From Nematopogon swammerdamellus (taxonomy: Eukaryota > Arthropoda > Insecta > Lepidoptera > Adelidae), in NCBI GenBank assembly GCA_946902875.1, contig OX336340.1:9839566-9903565 (forward strand): a DNA stretch of 64,000 nt. Reading direction: 5' to 3'. Positions within the stretch are counted from its first letter, which is position 1; each line of letters starts with the position of its first letter. Both the position numbers and the translations under genes were made by a program. The notes beneath the pieces were generated by a model that saw nothing but the letters and a program-made list of their open reading frames with translations, had not been told where the DNA came from and made no database searches. Shown here piece after piece: positions 34,201 through 43,806 of this stretch.

Positions 34201-37200
34201 TAAAAAAATATAAAAACCGCCTTCAAAAATGTATGAAATAAAAAAAAATCGAACCCTAGAGTTGAAGGCTACACAAATCACAAAGGATGTCATCCACTCA
34301 TGTTTTCTTTCATGCATCATTTTTGCTTGCTTTAGCACCGCCTTCAACTCTAAGGTTAGATTTTTTTTATTTCATACATTTTTGAAGGCGGTTTTTATAT
34401 TTTTTTAAATAGTTTTTGTTATTTCGCAGTTTTTTTAGGGTTCAGTACCTCAAAGGAGGAAAAAACTGAACCCTTATAGGATCACTTTGTTGTCCGTCTG
34501 TCTGTCTGTCTGGCTGGGTGTCTGTCTGTCAAGACCTTTTTTCTCAGGAACGGGTAGAGGTAAGTTGAAAAATATTTGTTTTGTATGTCAAGGACCCTTT
34601 TTCTCAGGAACGGATCGAGATAAAAAATTGAAATTAATATGAAATACTAAGATCTACGATCTCTTTAAGGTGTGAAAATTGCAAGGTTCTAAATCAACGC
34701 AATCAAAAGATACGGCCATCTATGTCAGATTTCATACTCGCCAACTCACTCCAATCAAATCAAAACCTATAGGGTATTTCCCGTCAACCTAGAATCATAA
34801 AATTTGGTAAGAAGCAAGGTCTCATAGCACACGTAAAGGAAAAAATCCTAAAATTTTAAACTTGTAGTTATATGATATTAAAAAAAAATTGCTTGTTTTG
34901 TGTGTCAAGACCCTTTTTCTCAGTAACGAGTCAATTGAAATTAATATGAAATACTAACGTCTGTGATCCCTTCGAGCTATAGAAAATGAAAGCTTCTAAA
35001 TCAATATAATCAAAAGATACGGCTATTTATGGGAAATTTTAATAATTGCAAACTCACTCAAATTAAATCAAAACCTATAGGGTACTTACCGTTGACCTAG
35101 TTAGAGTAATGAAATTTGGCAAGAAGCAAGGTCTCACAAGTAAAGATAAAATCCGAAAAGGATATGTCGTTATGTCATATAAGAAATATATTTTTGTATA
35201 TTTCAACTTCACGAATGCCGCACAGTCAAAAACCATTGCTGTAGTGTTTATTTAGGCGGTTCGTGATTTTCCAAAAGAATTGTTTTTGTACATACATAAT
35301 ACCTACAAATATATTGAGTGATGCTGATGATACGGAACCCTCGGTGCGCGAGTCCAACTCGCACTTGCCGAAATTTTTAGTAACTTTTTGCTATTAATGT
35401 ACTCGGCGGAATCGCTCGGCCTTCGGCCTCGCGATTCCGCCTCGCTTTCCAATACGATCTCGACCAAATTAAAATGGGACCACCTCAGGGTTATTCCCTT
35501 TCAAACAAAAAACATAATTTTCAAAATCAGCTCACAATTGACGGAGTAATCGCGTAACAAACATCCAAAAAAAGAAAACATACCGTCGAATTGAGAATCT
35601 CCTAGGTCTAAAGTCAATAAATTGCACGTGAAGACAAATGCAACGAGCCCAAACACGATGGGTTTATCATGTGTAGTTTAGGAGTTCCTATGGCTACCTT
35701 CCGTCTCCATCATCAGACCAGCCATAGCCGACTATCATTGTCTCCCTCCATGAGGCTATGACGATGCAGCATGGCTTGTCTCCGTAGAGGGAGACAATGA
35801 CAGTCGGCTCTGGACCAGCTCGATGGTACTCGTACCATAATATATTAACGCATATTGCCGGTCGGAAAAGATTTTAAATTTGGGATATTCATGAAAAAAG
35901 GGTCCGAATATGTATCACAATTTCACAATATCGATTCATGTATTTCAATACAATGACATAAAATTTCAAAATATTACGTATTAATACTTTTTAGTTCTAG
36001 TTTTTTTTTAAGTCGGTTTTATATTTTTTAAAACAGTTTTTATTTCATTCTTTTTAGTAATATTACATAAAAAAGAATAATCGAAATCGAATAATCGAAA
36101 TCGGTTGAAGTGGTACAGAATTATTCGCCATACATGTGTCAAACTGCAAATTGCGGAAAAAGTCCACATCACAAAAGTTTTGCTGAAGGTAACCACATAC
36201 CATAGTAATTATCAAACTGTAAATTGCTGAAAAAGACCACATCACAAGTTTTGCTGAAGGTAACCACACACCATAGTATTTTGTTGATTTTTCAAAAACC
36301 GCTTAATCAATTTCGATAAAATTTATATGGGGCCACCTCTGAAGTATGACCTACCAAACAAAAAAAGAATTTTCAAAATCAGCCCCCAATTGACGGAGCA
36401 ATCGCATAACAAACATACAAAAAAAAAAACATACAGTCGAATTGAGAACCTCCTCCTTTTGGGAAGTCGGTTAAAAACTAGGTACTGAATGTTTCGTTAT
36501 TTTATGAGAATATTTGTTTATCTCCTTATTTATGGAATCTAACACCATTGCTACATCCGTGGCGTGATTACACCTTGTGCCTGCTGTAACTAGGGATCAT
36601 GGCTAAGGGAAGCACTGGGCTTCCCTTAGTTAGATCGCGCCGCCTCAGCCGCTGCTGGTTACACTACTTAGTTAGATCGTGCCAACTCCGTCGCTGCTGG
36701 TTACACTACTTAGTTAGATCGTGCTACTTCAGCCGCTGTTGGTTACACTACTTAGTTAGATCGTGCCGCCTCAGCCGTTGCCGGTTACACTCCTTTTGCC
36801 TTAGTTAGATCGTGCCACCTCCACCGCTGCTGGTTACACTAAATAGACGAAAAACACGGATTGTCTTCAATAGACGTTTCGACCGACCGTACGGTGTAGT
36901 CAAGAATGTTGGGTTACAATAATGGCGTGCGTTGCAGAAACGGGAGCGGTGTTCACGTTCGGCAAGTCCCGCTTCGCCGACAACGAGCCCAGCCACTTTT
37001 TCATAAAGAACGATCCGATTGTCGCCATCTCGTGCGGAGACGAACACAGCGCCGTAATATGCCGTGAGTCCAAAGATTTTATTTTTGCGTGAGTCTGACC
37101 GATATTGTGTTTTCTTTACGGGTGCCTTCAGTGTCATTTCAATTGTGACAAAACTCTACAGATGTATTTTTTTAAAGAGATGGATGTACTTTGCACTACT

Positions 37201-40200
37201 ACTGAATATTTGGTACATAATTAGGACAAGTATTACGCTTTATGTATTCTCGAAAAATAGGCTAAAGACATTTTAACCTGGCTCAAAGTTACTTCCCCGG
37301 TGTCATTTTCATTATTCCCCGCACACGCTGACTCACCATCGGTTGCATTAAGTATGTACGTACACCCTCTAGCTTATAAATAATAAATTATTGATTGGCT
37401 ACTTCCCTGCGCAGAGCAAGGCCGTGTGTTTGTGTTCGGGGGCAACGCTTGGGGCCAGCTTGGGCTAGGCCATGCAGAGGAGGTCTCCAGGCCGAGCTGC
37501 GTCAAGTGGCTGAAACCACATCGAGCTCTGTTCGTCGCTTGCGGAAGAGCACATACAGTATTCGTCACAGGTAAGCGGCACTTTTTATTTCAATCCATTC
37601 GTTCATCATATTTGTGTCATACAATTTTAATAGTTTTCTATGTTAAATGTTCTTATTATATGTATTACGTTCACGAATTTCAATCATGCAAGTGTTTTGG
37701 CAGTAGGTAGTTCACTTTTACCCTTGTTGAGGTTTAACAGGTAGGTAGATACCTAGGTACTATATATAATGAACTTCCCTCTATGCAGTGCCTGTTAATA
37801 GGCTGCTGAAGTTAGAAAAATACACTGTTCGAGTCGAGGTGCCTTGCCCGAGTACTGTCCTCGTTTTTACCTAAATGGCCGCAGTACACGTTGGCAAGTC
37901 AGCTCCAAAAATTTTATTGTTATCAAGTACCTAGGTATTATGGTTTGCGCTCCTCCACAACAATTGTTTTCCGGCAACAATTGTTGAGGGAGCTGGGCAT
38001 GAGGCTGCGCGAATCGTCTGGGCACAGTCGGGCCGGCTCGTTCCTCCTCCAGCACGTTAGTATGGCCGTGGAGAGGGGGAACGCTGCGAGCGTTATGGGG
38101 GCCTTTCCGTCGTCGGTGCCCATGGATGAGATTTTCTATCTCGTTTAATGGGCACCGACGTCGTTGGTGGCTCCCGGCAGCGCTAGCAATTCCGGCTCGC
38201 CTGTCACTGGACGTTTTATTATCGATTTATTTTTTTAGGTTTAGTTTTAATTTTTTTTTAAGTTAGTTTAGTTTGTTAGTTTAATTATATTTAGTTACGT
38301 TTATATTAGTTAAGTATTGTTTTGTTTATGACAATTTGTAACAAAATCTCCTCACCTTTGTTTTCCGACTGCATCTACAAGTACCTAACTAGATAGGGTG
38401 GGAACTCATGTCAGTTTTGTACAAAAATATTGGCCGCGGAGTTGTAAATTTCGAATTTCCATTCAAATTTTGCATAGTTATTTTTATGGAAACTGATACA
38501 GTTACGTTTTGGCTACATCAGCTACGACCGACACCCGTGAGTGATGTCAGCCCATAACACCTGAGTGAACTAGGTGCCATGTCAGTGCTGCCCTTTGGGC
38601 GTGCCTGCTGTACCTACTATATTTATACATACCTACACACACTTACACATGTTATGTGTTCAAGTCACAATAGTTGAAGCTACAAAGTGAACGCCATGTT
38701 ACAGACACGCACGCCATCTACACAGTAGGATACAATGCGGACGGGCAGCTGGGCACGGGCAACACCGAGCAGCAGTCGGTGCCGCAGTACGTGGAGCTCG
38801 AGTGCGAGAACACCAGGGTCAAGCAAGTGTCGGCCGGCTCCAATCACACCGTCATTTTGACAGGTTAGTCCTCTGCTACCCTGCTGGGGCCTAGCTGTGG
38901 TCCCTGTAGTCTACCTAGGGTTACCATCCGTCCCGATTTGTCGAGACTTTTGACCTTCCACTCTTTTAATTTTCGCATTAAATTACTTAAAAATCTAAAA
39001 AAAAAAATTCCTCTTTAGCCACCTGCAATCAGTTTGACAACTTTTTTCTTTGCTTTTTTCATGGCTTTCAGAAATAGGTCTCCAAGAAAGTCCAATTTCT
39101 TCCTTTGCTACTGTCCCAGATTCTTAGGTCGCCAGGTCCAGGATGTGATTTCGCCGCAGGCGCCTCTTCTTTGCGAGTTGGGCCAATGTTTTTTTTTGCC
39201 AACGTTGGGATTAAGCGGCGAGTGGCCGAATGGTTTTGGCTCTCATGCGAGAGGTCCGAGGTTCGAATCCGGTCGGCGTGTACCAATGAGTTTTTTCTGA
39301 CGAAAAATTTACGTGCATAGGTACCTACACCTGCTGTTTCACCGTTCGGAACCGGTGTAAAACTGTAGGTCCCTTCCCTTGCCCCTTACTAGGTGGTAGG
39401 CTCAAATTGTAGCCGACTGAGTTGATACCACCGTACTGGATGTAAGATGGCCGCATAGCAGCCTCGGTTGTGTTCTACTCTAGTTCAGTATAGCCAGCAA
39501 TCCAGGGAAGTCTCCGGTATGGCAATTAGTATCAGGTGTAAGCCTTTGTCAAACTTTGGTAGTTAAGTACGTAATTTGTGTGTGCACATACTATGCTTGC
39601 AGAAGGCGGTCAAGTGTTCATGTGCGGCTCCAACACTGAAGGACAGCTGGGTCTGGGTGAAGATGTGAAGAGTTCACCCACTTTCAAGGAGGTCACATTC
39701 ATGGAGACCATAGCTTTCGTCGAGTGCGGCTACTACCACACAGTCTTTATTACTAGTGAGTTTTCTTATTCGCTGCTCTGATTCTTCGCAGCCCGAGACG
39801 GAACTTACTAAATTCATATATCTTATTCATATTTCAGGTCAAGGTGTTGTTTTTGTCACTGGAGAAAATGAAAGTCAGAAATTGGGAACAAAAAATATGT
39901 CCCCCAATATCTATGTCCCTGAAGTCCTACCCATCGACACCCCCATAAAGAGCGCCTGCTGTGGCGCCTCGCACACCTTTCTTCTCTCTATGGACGAGGC
40001 CAAGATCCTAGCTTTTGGTTCCAATGAAAAGGGGCAACTGGGGCTTCCTAAGTCGGTGGTGGATGTGACCGAACCGACGGAAATTTGCATGGAGAAAATG
40101 TTCGATGGATACCAATTGAAGTTGGTCGCTTGTGGAGCTATGCATACGGCGTTTGTCACAGGTGAGCCGCCCCTTACGATTCATATTTAGCAATCAAATA

Positions 40201-42600
40201 ACCGTTTCAAGTTATACAAACATTCACGTCACACCTATTTATTTTATAGATAATGGACTACTCTACACATGCGGCGAATCGAGGAACAATAAGCTTTGCC
40301 TCGACGCAGTAGACAATGTCGACAACTCCGCCGAACCCGATCAATACACCCCCAAGCGGGTCACCGCGATGAATGGATTCATTGTCGACAACGTAGCTTG
40401 CGGCGGCTGTCACACACTACTCACCGCCACCAAGGGCTCCAACGCGGACTTCTCCAACAACGACTTCAGCCTCGTCGCCGAGGAGGCGCGCCACATCTCC
40501 CTCACAGAACTGCCGCCGCTACAGAAGATCCCCACGGCGGTCATGAATAGAACCTACGACAACGAACCTCCCAACCCGACAGAAAGCATTCACATACCGC
40601 TCGCGGGTGATGACGACAATGGAAACCCCATACACTGTGAGGACACTAAATCCATAGATTCCCTCGAAGCTAACGTGAGTGGTTCCCACATCGTCAACAT
40701 AAATGACTTGGATAAAAACAGCAATAGCAGTATCCACGAAGTTCCCGACATAATAAGCGACGAATTGAACTCCAACCCCACGAGTGGGACAGAGGAAACC
40801 ATTACCATTATCGAAAACGCAGTAGCCGACGTACTTCCGGTAGTCGAAGATACAATAATAAAGGAAATACATATAAGGCCTGGCGATAACTGCGATGAAA
40901 AGAAATCCCTGGGCATTCCGGACAAACAGTTAGAGACGCAGTATTCTCCTCCGCCGAAAAGTCCGGTACTTCAAAATCTGCTCCAACTACCAGATGCTAT
41001 ACAGATGAGTCCCGACGAAAGCAGAAGGAGCGCGGGCAGCCAGAAGAGCGAAACTCTCAGTAAATCCGAAAATGAAACCATAATTTGCGGGTCCGACAAT
41101 GGTAAGTCGAGTCCGGTACCAGAGAAGCTAGCTAAAACCCAAGCAGTGATGCCAATAGTGCGCAGCGAAGACGTCGTCCCACCGGCTGACCAGCACCATA
41201 CTGATGACGTTGAAATAGTTGCACAGAAACTTCCAGAAAGGGGCCGCTTTGGAAAGATTTTCCAAACAATCCGAGATAAAGAAAACTCTTGTATGGGCAA
41301 GGGAAAGGTCATCGAGAATGTGGTTACAGGTGATCATATATTTCATATATTTTATCCTTTTTACACGACTACGGCGAAGCCAAAAGGAGGGTTACGATTA
41401 TATGGGTTGCGTATATATTATGTACCTATGTGTGTTCATCTGTTTCCCAGAGAATAAACTATGTACTTTAGTTAGCGATTTCAACGTAAGTATATGGAAG
41501 GATGCATTGTATTAGACTAGATTTTTTTAATTGAAAATGGCGGGTTGCGGGCGCCATATTGTCAGTTTGAAGTTTTTGTTGTTCAATCAAACCCACCTGT
41601 GGGGCGTTGTCAAGATCTTGAGAAGGTGACTTCAAAAATATAGTGATTTAGAACTAAAATGAAAATAAAATAAAATTTTTATCTACGAAAAACTAAGGAA
41701 ATAAGTAATAAGGATAGTTAATCTTAAAAGATCTGTAGAAACGTGTAGAAGTATGCTCAGTGCTTTTACCTACATTTTAAATAAATTAGGTATTTCCACT
41801 CATTTATAATGTTAGATCACTCGAGTCATTGTTTTCTGCGAAAATAACTCTTGACCTACCTAATAATAATGCAGGGTACAGACATGCAATGCAAGAATTT
41901 GCCATATACATTGCTACAAAGTAACACATAAGGTAAGGTAACACACGATGTAACAAACTGTCATAGTCCTTGCATGTTACTTTGCAGCAATGTGCAGCGC
42001 AGTCTTTCAATGCATGCACGGTACATTGCATGTTACTTTGCACCAGTCTGTACGCGGCATTACACCCGCTACATACGAACCTCACTTTTCTCTAATCTAT
42101 TAACTTACACTTTCTTGCAATCACCATCACCAGCGTGTTCAGTCAGGCAGGAGCATGAGCCACCGGCACATTGTTGATGCCATATCATACCCAACCAACT
42201 GTGTTGACATCAAACTGATTCTACTTCAAACATTATTTATTATAAGCTTTTGCAGCTGGTATGTGGGTGAAATACTATACCTGGATACCTAAATACGAGC
42301 AGTTGATCCTGATAAGATATGAAGATAAATACTGCTTAATTATACAGATCCCAATCCTCTACGGCTTCATTATAAAATAAAATATTCGAATTTATTTTCA
42401 TGGAACCTGAAATGGGGCCATGGTGACTTGGCTACTTCATCTTCACTTGTGCCTATTGCAAAGCAATAATTTGAAAATTTCTTTCAGAAAACGTTAATAA
42501 GGGCATAACTAATGCAGAGGAAACCGTTCACAAGGTGGAGGAAACAGTGGAAACCGAAATACGCAACCAAACTAACTCAAGGACATGCAACATTTTATAA
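31296..42600 (+). CDS. RPGR: RPGR-like protein (RCC1 propeller, CaaX C terminus)
   Basis: Eight exons: 31296-31323, 36938-37063, 37415-37570, 38705-38863, 39603-39755, 39838-40161, 40250-41329 and 42488-42600. All introns are GT-AG in phase 1, giving 712 codons. The N terminus MTAYPDEIPETGAVFTFGKS aligns without gaps to vertebrate RPGR (known to start with a short acidic leader before SGAVFTFGKS), which supports the 28-nt first exon over a local ATG at 36922. RCC1 repeats (WGQLGLG, DGQLGTG, EGQLGLG, KGQLGLP, with SCGDEHSAV, ACGRAHTVF, SAGSNHTVI, ECGYYHTVF) fill residues ~10-375. Residues ~376-712 are Ser/Thr/Glu/Asp-rich and unstructured. The protein ends RTCNIL, a CaaX box; vertebrate RPGR has a prenylated isoform ending in a similar box. 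RPGR works at the ciliary transition zone with RPGRIP1 and the prenyl carrier PDE6D; that role here is inferred. Polyadenylation motifs AATAAA follow at 42692-42704. Confidence 0.9.
32140..32335 (-). repeat. RTE-type LINE 3' end fragment (antisense)
   Basis: A (gtca)n tract is followed by tgtccactgcttgacataca and ctccc-ggcctttagcgg. Read on the minus strand this is the end of an RTE-clade LINE (tatgtc-agcagtggaca, tgac tail). A similar fragment is at 63260-63400, and a longer one at 57780-58335 in + orientation. It lies in intron 1 of the RPGR-like gene. Confidence 0.5.
32640..32960 (+). repeat. Family-B dispersed repeat in RPGR intron 1
   Basis: Has the same order of landmarks as 12190-12560 (cttaaaaagaattaccccac, gcatgtcgtaaaaggcgact, cttggcacggtccttccacc, gttcttgcagcacaacatcg) and ends in a tatgtatgtatg tail. 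Confidence 0.75.
33040..33900. other. RPGR intron 1 segment with repeat debris
   Basis: 33070-33145 contains the ggcctt-cggcct motif of the element at 27647. Around 33495-33625, cgggacggatctcggcgtgt is matched inversely by acacgccaagatccgccccg, a fold-back with ~50-bp arms. The 76-codon ORF at 33667-33897 has no recognised domain. Confidence 0.4.
34190..34425. repeat. Inverted repeat in RPGR intron 1
   Basis: aactatttaaaaaaatataa, accgccttcaaaaatgtatg at the left pairs with catacatttttgaaggcggt, tatatttttttaaatagttt at the right, with arms of ~80 bp and a ~70-bp centre. The right arm also matches 410-470. Confidence 0.7.
34435..35370 (+). repeat. Dispersed repeat ending in the 'tgcgcgagtccaactcgca' hairpin
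   Basis: Starts agggttcagtacctcaaagg with an internal inverted gaacccttat and a CTGT tract. It contains two imperfect internal repeats (~34540-34850 and ~34890-35150, landmark ctatagggta) and ends gaaccctcggtgcgcgagtc followed by caactcgcacttgcc, which can form a small hairpin. The same terminal motif is at 58343-58388. This is a common moth/butterfly repeat type; the class is left open. Confidence 0.55.
35455..36475. repeat. ~1-kb dispersed repeat, copy 2
   Basis: The second copy of the element at 29290-30320, in the same orientation, in RPGR intron 1. It differs by small indels and by a 90-bp insertion at 35723-35812. Confidence 0.75.
35723..35812. mobile_element. 90-bp mini transposon with 7-bp target duplication
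   Basis: The ends CATAGCCGACTATCATTGTC and the inverse of GACAATGACAGTCGGCTCTG form 26-bp TIRs with few mismatches. gaccagc lies on both sides (35716-35722, 35813-35819) and occurs once at the matching empty site in copy 1 (near 29597). Possibly a hAT-derived MITE that has lost one base of an 8-bp duplication. Confidence 0.75.
36626..36838. repeat. 42-bp minisatellite, about five units
   Basis: ttagttagatcgtgcc, then tcagccgctgctggttacac recurs every 42 bp (36626, 36668, 36710, ...). Because 42 is a multiple of three it stays open in frame (CWLHYLVRSC repeated). It lies ~100 bp upstream of RPGR exon 2, in the intron. Confidence 0.85.
37850..38345 (+). pseudogene. LINE-like 3' fragment in an RPGR intron
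   Basis: The 37891-38148 frame ends SFLLQHVSMAVERGNAASVM then EIFYLV, followed by an A/T-rich tail with repeated ttagttt/taagtta. The pattern resembles the extreme C terminus of non-LTR retrotransposon ORF2 proteins, but no catalytic motif is present, so the assignment is tentative. Confidence 0.4.
38478..38613 (-). mobile_element. SINE 3' fragment (minus), RPGR intron
   Basis: Has the reversed SINE landmarks tttttatggaaactgataca, gtgatgtcagcccataacac and gaactaggtgccatgtcagt. Confidence 0.75.
39213..39545 (+). mobile_element. tRNA-derived SINE with a different head, RPGR intron
   Basis: The head carries an A-box-like GTGGCCGAATGG, an anticodon-arm-like ctctcatgcgagag and a B box GGTTCGAATCC. 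After a linker it joins the body shared with the other SINEs (aaactgtaggtcccttccct, ttactaggtggtaggctcaa, gataccaccgtactgga, agttcagtatagcc). The head differs from the one at 8648 and 46862. Confidence 0.78.
41870..42065. repeat. Possible MITE in the last RPGR intron
   Basis: ggtacagacatgcaatgcaa at the left and its inverse-like ttgcatgttactttgcacca, gtctgtac at the right give a weak inverted structure with several internal ttgcatgttactttgca repeats. No target duplication was confirmed. Confidence 0.35.
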
Positions 42601-43806
42601 ATCAGTCTTCTAAACGTCTCTGTGTACACTACTAGAAATTAATTTTTAAAGTAGGCAAATTGATTAATTTCATCCTAAGATTTTAGCTGTAAATAAATAA
42701 TAAAGGATTGCACATTGTTGTTACAGCTTTTTTCTTATATTTTGATGTTATGACGATTGTTCATTCAATACAATAAAAATATACTCGGTCTGGCAAACCA
42801 CCTTCCATGCCTAGTCCAATAGTCACCCAAGGAACAACTATACAAAAATCCCAAGAATTAAAACAAAAGTTCTTCTGTATGATTCCTGCTCATAAGAAAA
42901 ATTACATAGATACTAATTCTTTCTAATTGCACTAAATTGGTGACCAATGGGATGAATGAGTGAAGTATTGCTTTTTGCCCTTTTTAGTCATTTAGGTATT
43001 TGTAACAATTTCAATGAAACAACTTTATAAATGTTTTAATGTTTTATACAAACTAAGACGACACACATCAATTTCTCAACATATCATGAAAGTATCCATT
43101 CTTACATTGAAAAAAAAAATACAATGTAATTGAATAGTTCGCAAGTTTATTTATAGTGTGCAAGGTGTTCTTTAGGTTTTCCTTTTGGAAGCAATGATAA
43201 CGTAAAATTGTATCACTGAAATTTATGCTGAAAAATTTAAATGTTTAGTAATTTAAAAGTGACACTTGATTTAGCATAATATGTAATTATTTAAAAAATA
43301 GTAATGGAACTGTATTTTATTGAACATTTTGTTCCTACTCCAAAGATTGGAACAGTTTCCAAAAATGTTCTAAGTCTTAACATATCATACTTTTAAAAGT
43401 AAACTTACGTAACTCAAAACATTTTTAACTGAAATTTAACATATTACCCAAAAAATTACTTTTATGTATTACATAGACATATTATAATTCTATATGGATT
43501 ACGTCAGTTTAGTTCCAGAGATATGCACTTTCAGTACTATATTGTAGATTCATATTAATATCCCTAGTGCCTGCCGAACTATGCCTGTCAAATGATAACT
43601 TCCATAGGTTTAAAAGAAGAATAATGTATTACTCTTGAAACAAAAAAGTGTACTTTTTATAAACATTAACTAAACTTTGCAAATTACAATCAGAAAAAAA
43701 TTAATATTAGCAACGGATTGCTGTAAGTTGTGAAATTAAAAGTATGGATAAACTTTAATTTGACTTTGTTATCAAATTTGTGTAAATGCTTGGAGTAGAT
43801 GAACAG
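42601..43806. other. Convergent intergenic region / 3' UTRs
   Basis: AT-rich 1.2 kb between the stop codons of the RPGR-like gene (+) and eIF4E (-). It should contain both 3' UTRs. AATAAA for the + gene lies at 42692-42704; minus-strand AATAAA candidates (tttatt) occur near 43148 and 43315. No repeat family is seen, in contrast to most of the window. Confidence 0.55.

Noticed and set aside
36922..36937. ATG at 36922 as the RPGR start codon
   Set aside because: It lies in what reads better as intron; splicing 31323 to 36938 gives the conserved N terminus in phase. It remains a fallback if the junction is not expressed.
39213..39280. Possible tRNA gene (A and B boxes present)
   Set aside because: The acceptor stem does not pair and the sequence continues into a SINE body shared with other copies.
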